Positions 12,267-20,100 of a stretch of 38,272 nt of DNA are shown piece by piece (position 1 is the stretch's first letter; the number at the start of each line of letters is the position of its first letter). The notes beneath the pieces were generated by a model. The model was not told where the DNA came from. It searched no databases and saw only the letters and a list, made by a program, of their open reading frames with translations. The position numbers were made by a program, and so were the translations under genes. The stretch spans positions 1 through 38,272 of IMG/VR virus record IMGVR_UViG_3300031825_000047, one strand, 5' to 3'. The DNA is from a virus.

Positions 12267-12613
12267 TACAAGCTCTCCCTAAGACTTTTAACGGCTTGTT
12301 GGCAGGTTTGAGGCGTATTTAATTGTTTCTGCAAAGCGTTTATTTTACCTTGCCTATGTAATGCTATGGCTTGAGCTGCGTTAAGAGATTCTAGGCTATC
12401 CTGCGCACGTTTGGCATCGTCTTCTGCTTGTTTCTGAATGGCCTTGTTCTGTAAATCTATACCAGAACTCAATATGCTGATTTGTGCATTAGAGTTAGCA
12501 AGGTCAGCTTTGTAAGAGTTGAGCCTGTAAGATTGGATAGCTAGTAGAAGTGTGAGAATACCTATCACCGATAAGATGATAGCGTTTTTATAGACATTAA
12601 ACAGATTGGGCAT
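12266..12613 (-). CDS. Inner-membrane spanin (Rz-like)
   Basis: 115 residues from ATG 12613 (GAGG just upstream; a TTG four codons earlier is possible). One N-terminal membrane helix (AIILSVIGILTLLLAIQSYR) is followed by a long periplasmic coiled coil (DLQNKAIQKQAEDDAKRAQD and on) and a C-terminal PQTCQQAVKSL with one Cys, the layout of Rz-type i-spanins. It would pair with the lipoprotein at 11632-11874 across the periplasm. The intervening gene separates the two spanin genes, which in most phages are adjacent or nested. Confidence 0.8.
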   Translation of the reverse strand: MPNLFNVYKNAIILSVIGILTLLLAIQSYRLNSYKADLANSNAQISILSSGIDLQNKAIQKQAEDDAKRAQDSLESLNAAQAIALHRQGKINALQKQLNTPQTCQQAVKSLRESL

Positions 12614-12671
12614 ATCGCCTCGCAAAGATAAAGTTATTCAACTGGCTTTGTAAGAAGTAGGCTTCGGTCAT
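12597..12671 (-). CDS. Possible 24-residue coupling ORF between endolysin and spanin
   Basis: ATG overlaps the endolysin stop (ATGA, 12668-12671) and 24 codons (MTEAYFLQSQLNNFIFARRY...) run to a TAA just inside the spanin gene. Translation through it would carry ribosomes from the endolysin to the spanin start. No domain; may be only a re-initiation path. Confidence 0.25.
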   Translation of the reverse strand: MTEAYFLQSQLNNFIFARRYAQSV

Positions 12672-13141
12672 GCGTCTAGCTCAATATAGCTTAATGGGTC
12701 TAATCTGCCTTTTAAGCCTAAACCTACATTTTGCTGAGTACGCACCTCGAAATGTAAATGACCACCTTTAGCGATGGTATCCATGCCTTTAGCATTGCCT
12801 GTGCTGCCAGTTTTAGCTATCCATTCGCCCGCCTTGACCTTTACACCTGCATGTACCAACACTTCGCTTAGATGAGCGTAGAAAGCAAATAGACTGGCTT
12901 CATTATCCAGCTTGAGTGTAATGGTATAACCGTAGCCATCTAAACCAAGATTAACGCCAGTGATAACTCCGTCACCTACCGCGTACACAGCTACACCTTT
13001 GTTGGCCTGTAAATCCACGCCTTGATGAGCGCGTGGTGTACCGTCTGCATTTTTTCGCACCATGCCGAACTTGGCACTATTAACACTAGCGAGTCCAGCA
13101 ATACGAAGCTTACAGGTGTGTAGTGGTTTATTAAATGTCAA
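12668..13141 (-). CDS. Endolysin, M23-family peptidase
   Basis: 157 residues. The LytM/M23 zinc site is complete: H39-x3-D43 in HQGVD, then H128-x-H130 in GGHLHFEVR, with the supporting FAFYAHL histidine. M23 peptidases cut the peptide cross-bridges of peptidoglycan. There is no signal peptide, so release needs the holin genes directly upstream. The start overlaps the end of the membrane-protein gene by four bases (ATGA), and the C-terminus ends in LDPLSYIELD, normal for M23 phage lysins. Peptidase endolysins of this kind are less usual than lysozymes in phages of Gram-negative hosts. Confidence 0.9.
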   Translation of the reverse strand: MTFNKPLHTCKLRIAGLASVNSAKFGMVRKNADGTPRAHQGVDLQANKGVAVYAVGDGVITGVNLGLDGYGYTITLKLDNEASLFAFYAHLSEVLVHAGVKVKAGEWIAKTGSTGNAKGMDTIAKGGHLHFEVRTQQNVGLGLKGRLDPLSYIELDA

Positions 13142-13404
13142 GACAGTAACTTTCGTTTTTTAGGCACATGGTCGGCTTTACGTCTGTCATGCTTGGATTT
13201 TAGTCCAATATAAGCCACAGAACCAAAATATAGCGCGCAACCAATCAGCATGAATTCATTATTAATATTGGCTAACTGTAACGCCGCACCGAACGCAATC
13301 AAGCCAATGCCTGACTTCTCAATCAGGTTGTCGGTATCTATTTTGATAGATATTTCCATCACCGCACAAGCAGCGATTAATGACCATAAAAATAGCGTGT
13401 TCAT
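13138..13404 (-). CDS. Second holin-like membrane protein
   Basis: 88 residues from ATG 13404, which overlaps the previous stop. Three hydrophobic stretches are visible (residues about 3-20, 33-49, 53-71) and a strongly basic tail (KSKHDRRKADHVPKKRKLLS). Small size, multiple spans and basic C-terminus fit a holin or antiholin. It sits between the other holin-like gene and the endolysin, so the pair may be holin and antiholin. Which is which cannot be told from sequence. Confidence 0.65.
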   Translation of the reverse strand: MNTLFLWSLIAACAVMEISIKIDTDNLIEKSGIGLIAFGAALQLANINNEFMLIGCALYFGSVAYIGLKSKHDRRKADHVPKKRKLLS

Positions 13405-13712
13405 TTTAAATATTTCTCGCGTATATTGGTAATGGCTTCTGGGATTTGTTTGCTGACTTGTATGACTATCCCCATACCCCAAACGCCTAGACCAAAGTAA
13501 ATTAATCCCTGTACTGCACTTGATGTTATATGGTAATGCTCAACTATCGCACCACCTACAAAAATAGAGATGAATGCACCAAAGAAGAATAAACCTATTT
13601 TACGCTTATAGGTAATTTCTGTATTGTCTATGAATACCGCTAGTGCCGAACCTATCGCCGCTGGTAGTATCCATTTAAAAAGTATCCATAAGTGCGTAAA
13701 AGCTGCTTCCAT
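13401..13712 (-). CDS. Holin (LydA-like)
   Basis: 103 residues with three hydrophobic segments: LWILFKWILPAAIGSALAVF, then IGLFFFGAFISIFVGGAIV, then VQGLIYFGLGVWGMGIVIQV, and a polar C-terminus. The KWILPAAIGSALA start and three spans match the LydA-type phage holins of proteobacteria. It would form the inner-membrane holes that release the M23 endolysin. First gene of the lysis group, coupled to the next by an ATGA overlap. Confidence 0.75.
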   Translation of the reverse strand: MEAAFTHLWILFKWILPAAIGSALAVFIDNTEITYKRKIGLFFFGAFISIFVGGAIVEHYHITSSAVQGLIYFGLGVWGMGIVIQVSKQIPEAITNIREKYLK

Positions 13713-13747
13713 TGTTATTCCTTTTTGTTAAGTGCTATTTCTTTTAG

Positions 13748-14467
13748 TTAGCTTAGTAATGAATACATCGTGTCTGCTGCTCGTTCACCAATAAGAACAT
13801 AGTTAGCAGTATTAAAATGCACATCTCCTGCATTAGCGTTAATGTCGTCAGTGTTGACTACAGCAACGTTATACATCGAGATTAAATCGAACTGCGCGCG
13901 CATATTAGTCCATCCTGCTAAAGCTTTGCCGTTCTCGTTGCCTGGTTTAATTAGTACCACAGGTAGGTTTAAATCTCTCAAATCCACCCTAAACCATGAA
14001 ATTAAATTAGTCAGTTGCTGACTGATTAAATCCGCGCTGGCAGTAGTAGAGCAGTCATTCTCACCCAACCAGATAACTAATCCCGTCAATTCCCCATTAT
14101 CTTTAGCCCAGTCTATGCGTTGGCAAGCCATTCCGTATAAACCTGAGTTACGATTCCACTTCACCCAATTACCTAAAATAGAACCTCCTAAACCCTTAGG
14201 AACAAGACCAATTTCATCATCAGGGAAATAGGAGGCCAACCTATTTGCATAAGCAAGTTGAAAAGCCCCTGCATTTGTGGAGTTAGCACCAGCAGGTTCA
14301 ATCACATCTATCGCTTGTTCCCATGTGCCTTGTGTATTTGGCACAAATGCACCTGTTGGTTCTGTATAAACAAATAATTGTGAAGCTTGAGTAAAGATTG
14401 GTAAGAGAGTTTTTAAACCACGGTCACAAGTGTTTGAGTGACCAACTACGGGAAAAAGTTTACGCAT
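13748..14467 (-). CDS. SGNH/SASA-type carbohydrate esterase
   Basis: 239 residues with the order of blocks of sialate-O-acetylesterase-like SGNH hydrolases: VVGHSNTCDRG (serine at residue 11), GGSILGNW (94-101), VIWLGENDC (132-139), and GDVHFN (Asp215, His217) near the C-terminus. The usual GQSN and WHQGEND motifs are here GHSN and WLGEND. Such enzymes remove O-acetyl groups from surface sugars. It lies 11 bases after the tail-fibre gene in the same direction, with no signal peptide, so it is probably a virion-associated esterase that strips acetyl groups from the host's O-antigen or capsule during adsorption. The enzyme class is well supported; the substrate is inferred. Confidence 0.8.
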   Translation of the reverse strand: MRKLFPVVGHSNTCDRGLKTLLPIFTQASQLFVYTEPTGAFVPNTQGTWEQAIDVIEPAGANSTNAGAFQLAYANRLASYFPDDEIGLVPKGLGGSILGNWVKWNRNSGLYGMACQRIDWAKDNGELTGLVIWLGENDCSTTASADLISQQLTNLISWFRVDLRDLNLPVVLIKPGNENGKALAGWTNMRAQFDLISMYNVAVVNTDDINANAGDVHFNTANYVLIGERAADTMYSLLS

Positions 14468-14478
14468 TATTATCCTTG

Positions 14479-15816
14479 TTATGTACGAAGTTCAATCCAT
14501 GTGCTAAGTGTGCCTGTCCCTGTTGATACGGTTAATGCATAGGACTGCCCAGGGGGGACAATTCCTTGTATATGAACAAATGCAGAGGCGGTGGTAATAG
14601 AATCGCTTAATAATGCAACGCCATTTACTGTTAATGTAATCACAACCGCTGCTGCTGTTGTTGTGATAACTCTAGCATGTACATGAATAGGCTTAAATGT
14701 TGTGTTGTAGTAGGTGGTCGCTACAGCCCTGCTTCCAGTTACATCTTGGTAAGTTTGACCATACCCGATAGATGAGTGGGCAGTAAATGCCTGTCCACCA
14801 GCCCCTTGAATTACACTAAGACCAGTTGCCCATGTTCCAGCGGTAGCCTGTGTTGATTCAATATACCCCATCACTCTATAAGGTAAATTTGAGCGTGCTG
14901 TGGCTGAATAAACCACATTAGCACTATCAGCACCACCAGCACCGCCCTCTGCCGTTGTTGAAATGAAACCAGTTTCTGTTAAATCATTGCCACCAGCAAT
15001 GTTTACTACTGCTACTTCAAAAGTAGCGGCATAAATTGCTAATACTGCTATCCTTGATGTAACGCCACTTATCGTGCCTAATGTAGAGCCACTTGAAACT
15101 GTCATAGATATAGCGGAGTTAATTGGCTCTTCGCCAACAGCTCCACTCGATAAACCAGTTGACCTGAATGCAAGAGCAGAAATATTTACTGTCACGGTTA
15201 AAGCATTTGCTGAAATGCTGGCAGTTATTTGCTGTATTTGGTCTTTTATAGTAGCTATAGTCCCATCTTTGTTTTGAGATTTAAGCGTCCTTGTGTTATT
15301 AGTAGAGATGTTATCATCAGCTTCAAATGCTATCTTTTTAGTGGCGTCACTTGAGCCAATCACTCGAAATGTAGAGTCGGTAAACTGTGCGCCCAATGAC
15401 ACTCCACTTGCCCTAATGTAATTTACGCATACCCAATTACCAGAGCCTAATGACCTAAACATTGCCACATCACCATTAACTGTGCTAATGTTTGCAGCAC
15501 CAGGTAAAATTAGACTTGTACCATTATGCGTTAGTGTTAATATTCCTGTAAATCTTACGGTTCTTACGATACCAGCAGCAATTGTTCCTAGACCTGTAAT
15601 AGTTGTTGTGCCTGTTACGTCTACAAATTCACCTGTAGCCGCACCGATATTGGTAGTAGTGGCAGAAGCAATATCAATACCTTTGGCATTTGTAGTACGT
15701 AAGATTGCTTGAGTTGCACGCAAGAAATCATCGCCATTAGTAGGTGATTCTGAACCAGAAGGTGAGTTTGAAGCGGCGGTGACAGACAAGTCTGACATGG
15801 TTGTTGGTATTGCCAT
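14479..15816 (-). CDS. Tail fibre / receptor-binding structural protein
   Basis: 445 residues, almost no Cys, rich in Thr, Ser, Ala, Gly and Val, with many short beta repeats. An N-terminal part with NSPSGSESPTNGDDFLRATQ and later LPGAANISTVNGDVAMFRSL is widespread in phage tail fibres and related virion proteins (D-x-FLRAxQAI..., GDVAxFRSLGSGNW). The remainder would form a trimeric beta structure ending in a Thr-rich tip. A GNRA-type hairpin and AAAGG precede the start. Together with the downstream esterase it forms the adsorption module. Confidence 0.8.
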   Translation of the reverse strand: MAIPTTMSDLSVTAASNSPSGSESPTNGDDFLRATQAILRTTNAKGIDIASATTTNIGAATGEFVDVTGTTTITGLGTIAAGIVRTVRFTGILTLTHNGTSLILPGAANISTVNGDVAMFRSLGSGNWVCVNYIRASGVSLGAQFTDSTFRVIGSSDATKKIAFEADDNISTNNTRTLKSQNKDGTIATIKDQIQQITASISANALTVTVNISALAFRSTGLSSGAVGEEPINSAISMTVSSGSTLGTISGVTSRIAVLAIYAATFEVAVVNIAGGNDLTETGFISTTAEGGAGGADSANVVYSATARSNLPYRVMGYIESTQATAGTWATGLSVIQGAGGQAFTAHSSIGYGQTYQDVTGSRAVATTYYNTTFKPIHVHARVITTTAAAVVITLTVNGVALLSDSITTASAFVHIQGIVPPGQSYALTVSTGTGTLSTWIELRT

Positions 15817-15831
15817 TGTTTAACCTTTCAG

Positions 15832-15843
15832 TGCCTCACGGCA
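15832..15843 (-). promoter_or_regulatory. GNRA-tetraloop hairpin before the tail-fibre gene
   Basis: On the minus strand TGCC-GTGA-GGCA: a four-base stem with a GUGA loop, about three bases upstream of the ribosome-binding site. The same element with a swapped closing base pair stands before the capsid gene (30013-30024) and, with GAGA as the loop, before the scaffold gene (31031-31042). Confidence 0.6.
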
Positions 15844-15861
15844 TTAGAAATAGAGGAATTT

Positions 15862-15966
15862 ATGTTTACTTATATTTGTTATGGAATTTTGATTGCTGGA
15901 TTTTTATATTGGTTATATCTAAATAACTTACCTATTGATTCAGAAGACCAGCCAAAGCAGGAATAG
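15862..15966 (+). CDS. Possible 34-residue plus-strand membrane peptide
   Basis: ATG 15862 has AGAGGAATTT directly upstream, an excellent ribosome-binding site on the opposite strand from the late operon. The ORF encodes a hydrophobic helix (residues 3-21, TYICYGILIAGFLYWLYL region) and an acidic tail (PIDSEDQPKQE). Its 3' end overlaps the 3' end of the structural gene at 15932. The AT-rich codon use and strong start signal suggest translation if the region is transcribed, but no plus promoter was recognised. Confidence 0.35.
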   Translation: MFTYICYGILIAGFLYWLYLNNLPIDSEDQPKQE

Positions 15967-17524
15967 CGGGAACTAATTTACCTGCCGCATTGCGTACCAT
16001 GCGTGCGCTCTGACCTGCTTTTAATGCAGCCTCACCTACCAGTCTAGGTGAGCTAGTAGCCAATAAACCTAGCATTGCTGGCAATCCACCTGTGGCAAAA
16101 CCTATACCAGCAGTCGGTATTGATGCAATCTTGCCTAATCCTCTAGGTAGCCAGTCATTTAAAGATTGTCCTGCTACTGCATTGCTAATGTCACCAGAAC
16201 CGCGCTCTAGCTGATTCACGAGCTTTTCGCGTTGTCCGTAATTGGTATTGACGTTATTCCGCATAATGGATTGAAGTTTGCGCAACTTAGTATCGTTGGT
16301 CGCTTTACCGCCTACTGATAACGTTTTACGTATCTCATTAATTTCATCCATGCCTTCTGAATAATCTTTCATGACTTTGGCATAGGTTGGTGCTTGCTGG
16401 TTAATTTCACCTTTAATAGCGTTGTAAACATTATTCCCCACCATACGTGCAGTTTTTTCCTCAAACGGAATTGATTCAACAATACCGCCTATTTTCTGCT
16501 TTAAGGCATCCAACCCTTCTGGTGTGTGGAACTCATTAGGGTCTAAGTTTTTCCAAGAAGTTATCTCATCTTTTATATTTTGAAAGATTTCCGCACCTTT
16601 GGCATTTTTAACCTGCCCTTTAAATGTAACTTTGCCCAGTGTGTCTTCTAATGATTTATCAATCCCATTAAAGTCTAAGATAGACCTGTCATTTTTAATA
16701 TTTACCATACCAGAACGATAAGCGTTTGACGCTTCTTGACCAAGTTGTGATAGTTTGCGTTCTGCTACGTTTACCACGTCTTCTAGTGGTACATTGCCAC
16801 GCATATTCTCTGTGAATGTTTTCTGCGCTTTCCCGCCCTCTAAACCTGCTCTAGCCGCAGTCTTGATAGACTGTCCACCTGTGTTAGTTCTTAACCCACC
16901 AGTAAGGTTAGCAATACCAGAACCAATAGATGGAGCTACCGCACCAACAACAGGAATTGCACTACCAATAGCTGCACCAGTACCAGCCGATGAAGGGTCA
17001 ATCAAACTTGCCCCTAAAGCGCCTTGAATAGCACCGCCACCTACTTTATTGATTAGGCTTGTACCTGATAAGCCACCAGAGGCAATAGCGTCAGCCCATG
17101 CCGCCGCTTGAGGTGTTTTAGATAAAGCCTTTAAACCCAATCCCGCTGCACCGCCTACCCCAGCCGTACCTGCAATATTTCCACCTATCCTACCTGCTGC
17201 AAATATAGGGTCTTGCATGTTCTCTTGCTGAAATTGTTCCAATCCTACATTCCTAGCTTGATTACCAGCGTCAGAGCGGCCTAATACTGCTTTATCTAGT
17301 GCCGCACCAGCATTTAGAATAGTGTCACCTATGTCTGCTGCGCCACCGATTAAACCTTTGCCGAATGTTTTTGCGTTTCTAGTTAAATTTTCTAAAGAAG
17401 GCGCGCCGAATGAATAACTTGATTCTTTTGGCTTTTCATTGCCCAACACTTCATCCAATGAATAAGTAGCTTTGCTAGGCGTATCGTTATTTGCCATAAC
17501 ATCTTCTAATCTATAGGTAGCCAT
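15932..17524 (-). CDS. Internal virion / DNA-ejection-type protein
   Basis: 530 residues, low in Cys and Trp. An N-terminal pair of short repeats (YRLEDVMANN, YSLDEVLGNE) is followed by a long Gly/Ala-rich, weakly hydrophobic region (about 60-210: GLIGGAADIGDTILNAGAAL, GNIAGTAGVGGAAGLGL), then an alpha-helical middle and a Gly/Ala/Leu-rich end. This composition is typical of podovirus proteins packed in the capsid and injected with the DNA. The start is ATG with the stop of the upstream gene overlapping. The repeated T/SYxLDEVL motif recalls transmembrane-domain-linked repeats in other phage virion proteins. Role inferred from composition and position. Confidence 0.7.
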   Translation of the reverse strand: MATYRLEDVMANNDTPSKATYSLDEVLGNEKPKESSYSFGAPSLENLTRNAKTFGKGLIGGAADIGDTILNAGAALDKAVLGRSDAGNQARNVGLEQFQQENMQDPIFAAGRIGGNIAGTAGVGGAAGLGLKALSKTPQAAAWADAIASGGLSGTSLINKVGGGAIQGALGASLIDPSSAGTGAAIGSAIPVVGAVAPSIGSGIANLTGGLRTNTGGQSIKTAARAGLEGGKAQKTFTENMRGNVPLEDVVNVAERKLSQLGQEASNAYRSGMVNIKNDRSILDFNGIDKSLEDTLGKVTFKGQVKNAKGAEIFQNIKDEITSWKNLDPNEFHTPEGLDALKQKIGGIVESIPFEEKTARMVGNNVYNAIKGEINQQAPTYAKVMKDYSEGMDEINEIRKTLSVGGKATNDTKLRKLQSIMRNNVNTNYGQREKLVNQLERGSGDISNAVAGQSLNDWLPRGLGKIASIPTAGIGFATGGLPAMLGLLATSSPRLVGEAALKAGQSARMVRNAAGKLVPAIPALAGLLNQ

Positions 17525-19038
17525 TAGTCTTCAAATGCCTTTCCATTCCAAGTTAGATTGCCTTTAGGTGTAGAGTAAACAGTGCCTTTTTTAAGCGTTA
17601 ACGCGCTAGGTTTTGCTGGCAATGTAGCACCTTGTTTTGCTTGTCCTCCACCTTGTGACGCTATCCCAGCCTTAGCTTGTTGACGTTTCAACCCAGAATC
17701 AATCACATCCTGATAATCTCTAGCTGATTTAATGAATTCTTCTTCTGTCTGTGCGCTATTCATACGTGCAATGGCATCTGTGGCTTTTCTGCCCTCTATC
17801 TCAGTAATAGCGCCACCACCTTTTAGTGAATTAAATGCTTGTAGGAATTGACCGCCTTTTAGCTGGTCTAGTCTTGTATTAAAGTTTGTTGCCTCAGTGC
17901 CAGCTAAATAATTCCTAGGGTCAAATTTAGAAGACATCCCAACGGCTGCTTCAAAACCTGCATGTGGTTTAATTTTTCCATCACGTGAACCAATCAATTC
18001 ATCAATTTGCCTAGATGCGTTTTGTGCATTTGCGGTAATTGTTGGTAAATCAATTTGTGTCTGCGCGGTGCTTTCTGCTTTCATCTCAGCCGCTTTTTTA
18101 GTCGCAGCTTGCTCTGCTGGCGTAGGTACTTTAATCCCACCCAAAGAACTGACTTGCGGTCTAGTGCCTGTCATATTGGCTATTTCTTTATCCAGTTCAG
18201 GATTAGCCCCTGCACCGCCGCCATTTTGTTGTTCTTGCATCAATATATTTAACCGTACATTATCACGCTGACTCTGTACTTGTGGCAGGATTTGCATACT
18301 TTGTGGTGTTGCTTGTGCAGGTGCGCCCTGTGTTGGCAAGCGTGGCACATTGGCAGGTATTTGGCTAAATGGCATAGGTTGATTGCCATAAGCTTGTTGC
18401 GCGACTTGTGCATCTGTAGAAATAACGCCTGGTATATCGGTATTCGGTTTATAAGAAGCCCCTGCTTGAGCCTCTGCTGCCTTCACCGCACCTCTAACTT
18501 CTGGACTATCAGCAGATTTAACTACTGGCTGACCATTTGCGCCCTGAATCATCACGAATTGACCTGAGCGATTGTTAAAACTTCCCAATCCACCAGCCGT
18601 TGCAATAGGCGTGTAATAAGGGTCTGCACTATTCGATGCTAAGTTAGGATAAGCCGCTTTAATCGCCAGTTTAGGGTCTAGTTCTACCGCTTCACTATAT
18701 TCAGGAAATTTTACCTTGAACGCTTCCAAGGCTTTTTGTTGTCTGTCGTATTCTTGTTGTTTGCGTTGATATTCTTTCATTTGCTGGTCTTGCAGTTTCT
18801 TCTGTTGCGCAAATTGTTGCGCTTGCTGAACATTTTGAATGCCAGCTAAAGCCCCTCTACCAACTACTTGTCCAAAATTGCGCGAGTTGTTATTAGCAAG
18901 AATACCCAAGCCAATCTGCAATAATGGGTCATTCATCCTGTCAGATAAAAGACCACCAAATCCACCTTGAGATTGTTGAGGAATGCCATAGCTTTCACCT
19001 GGCATATAGCCCATTTGTCCATTGTCGAATATAGGCAT
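17524..19038 (-). CDS. Large virion protein, probable ejection/internal core protein
   Basis: 504 residues. The N-terminal MGYMPGESYGIPQQSQGGFG and a Gln/Lys-rich coiled coil (about residues 75-105, QQAQQFAQQKKLQDQQMKEY) precede a Pro/Gln/Ala-rich linker region and a C-terminal helical domain with FLQAFNSLKGGGAITEIEGR and KATDAIARMNSAQTEEEFIK. That last segment (LKGGGAITExEGxKATxAIxRM) recurs in phage DNA-ejection and structural proteins of podoviruses. The stop overlaps the next start by one base. Likely a partner of the protein encoded downstream in the virion core. Confidence 0.7.
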   Translation of the reverse strand: MPIFDNGQMGYMPGESYGIPQQSQGGFGGLLSDRMNDPLLQIGLGILANNNSRNFGQVVGRGALAGIQNVQQAQQFAQQKKLQDQQMKEYQRKQQEYDRQQKALEAFKVKFPEYSEAVELDPKLAIKAAYPNLASNSADPYYTPIATAGGLGSFNNRSGQFVMIQGANGQPVVKSADSPEVRGAVKAAEAQAGASYKPNTDIPGVISTDAQVAQQAYGNQPMPFSQIPANVPRLPTQGAPAQATPQSMQILPQVQSQRDNVRLNILMQEQQNGGGAGANPELDKEIANMTGTRPQVSSLGGIKVPTPAEQAATKKAAEMKAESTAQTQIDLPTITANAQNASRQIDELIGSRDGKIKPHAGFEAAVGMSSKFDPRNYLAGTEATNFNTRLDQLKGGQFLQAFNSLKGGGAITEIEGRKATDAIARMNSAQTEEEFIKSARDYQDVIDSGLKRQQAKAGIASQGGGQAKQGATLPAKPSALTLKKGTVYSTPKGNLTWNGKAFED

Positions 19039-19039
19039 A

Positions 19040-19501
19040 TTACGCCGCCATCCATGAACGATTACCGAACACGCCCATTTGTTGCTGTGGATTGGCTTGT
19101 GCGCCTAATAAGCCAATTTGACCTTGGTTTGGTGTAGGGATAGCACTAGGTAAACGCCATTGCGGTACTTGACTGTTCTGAGGAGTGCCGCCAGCATTTC
19201 CAGCCACCATAGATTGTGGAGAATACCCCAGCAAGCCTCCGTAAAGCGCATTAGACGCGTTTTGTGTCATACGGTTAATGTAAGGCTGCAATGTACCTCT
19301 TACGCCGCCAGAAGAAGCACTAGCGAATGGATTGTTTAGGTTTCCGTTATTGGTATTGCTAGAAGTCTGAGAGTTTTGTATGCCACCGATAGGCTGAATA
19401 TTGTTAATGCTCAAATAGTTAGGAATGCCGCCAGATGCAGAAGCCATCCCAAATATTGGATTGTCATATAATTGACCGTTGTAGTATGTGACGTTTGACA
19501 T
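19040..19501 (-). CDS. Small Gly/Asn/Ser-rich virion protein
   Basis: 153 residues, low-complexity: Asn, Gly, Ser, Gln and Pro dominate (GGIPNYLSINNIQPIGGIQN, a Thr/Asn-rich stretch, then IPTPNQGQIGLLGAQANPQQ). No signal peptide or enzyme motif. GGAGAT precedes the start. It is placed between the HNH gene and the larger ejection protein, with a one-base gap to the latter, and shares their composition, so it is probably a minor structural protein. Confidence 0.6.
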   Translation of the reverse strand: MSNVTYYNGQLYDNPIFGMASASGGIPNYLSINNIQPIGGIQNSQTSSNTNNGNLNNPFASASSGGVRGTLQPYINRMTQNASNALYGGLLGYSPQSMVAGNAGGTPQNSQVPQWRLPSAIPTPNQGQIGLLGAQANPQQQMGVFGNRSWMAA

Positions 19502-19528
19502 ATTATCTCCTAATTCAACAACCCGTAA

Positions 19529-20035
19529 TTAACCATAGTTACAAAATTCTCCGTGCAATTCATTTCTAAATTTATTGTTTGCATATATTGCATCCTTAAT
19601 ATCTTTAAATCTTCCTATCAACCTGTATTTACCGCCAGCCTTAATCATGACAACCCATTTTTTTCTGTCATCTGACCATGAAATTCCTTTATAGCCTGAC
19701 GTGTTGTTTTTACGGATTTTTGCATTCCATGTATTTTGCATTTGAGTGCAATCCCTAAGATTGCAAAATCTATTGTCTTGTGAATTTCCGTTTATATGGT
19801 CTATAACATACCTTGGAAATTCGCCTGTCATATAAAGCCAAGCTAATCTATGGGAAAGATAAAGGATTCCATTTAACCTAATAAGAAACCTATTAGATTT
19901 TTTGTCATATATACCAGCTTCGCTTCCAGTCTTTACTCGATTGCTAGTTATTTTTAACCAAGTAAACTTACCGCTTAATTCATCATAATGTAAATGTTCT
20001 TTTAATTTTTCTTGTGTTAATATTTCTTTAGTCAT
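19529..20035 (-). CDS. HNH endonuclease with AP2-type DNA-binding domain
   Basis: 168 residues. The HNH core is visible in LSHRLAWLYMTGEFPRYVID, then HINGNSQDNRFCNLR (His62, Asp79-His80, Asn87). Residues about 113-150 (TSGYKGISWSDDRKKWVVMI, then GGKYRLIGRFKDIKDA) are an AP2 domain, the usual partner of free-standing homing HNH nucleases. It has lower GC than neighbours and separates two virion genes that are packed tightly on both sides. A selfish insertion that cuts intron- or gene-free alleles is the likely role. No intron boundaries were seen. Confidence 0.9.
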   Translation of the reverse strand: MTKEILTQEKLKEHLHYDELSGKFTWLKITSNRVKTGSEAGIYDKKSNRFLIRLNGILYLSHRLAWLYMTGEFPRYVIDHINGNSQDNRFCNLRDCTQMQNTWNAKIRKNNTSGYKGISWSDDRKKWVVMIKAGGKYRLIGRFKDIKDAIYANNKFRNELHGEFCNYG

Positions 20036-20064
20036 TTAACTACCATTTCTAGTTGATTGATTAG

Positions 20065-20097
20065 AAGCCCTTTAGCGTTGACGCGCTTTTAGGGCTT
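20065..20097. terminator. Stem-loop between structural gene and HNH gene; reads as a plus-strand terminator
   Basis: AAGCCCT (20065-20071) and AGGGCTT (20091-20097) form a seven-base stem, with an inner AGCG/CGCT stem. On the plus strand it is followed by TTGTTTATTTT, so it could end plus-strand transcripts; on the minus strand no T tract follows. It lies just after the stop of the gene at 20101 and before the HNH start at 20035, so it may belong to the inserted element. Confidence 0.45.
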
Positions 20098-20100
20098 TGT

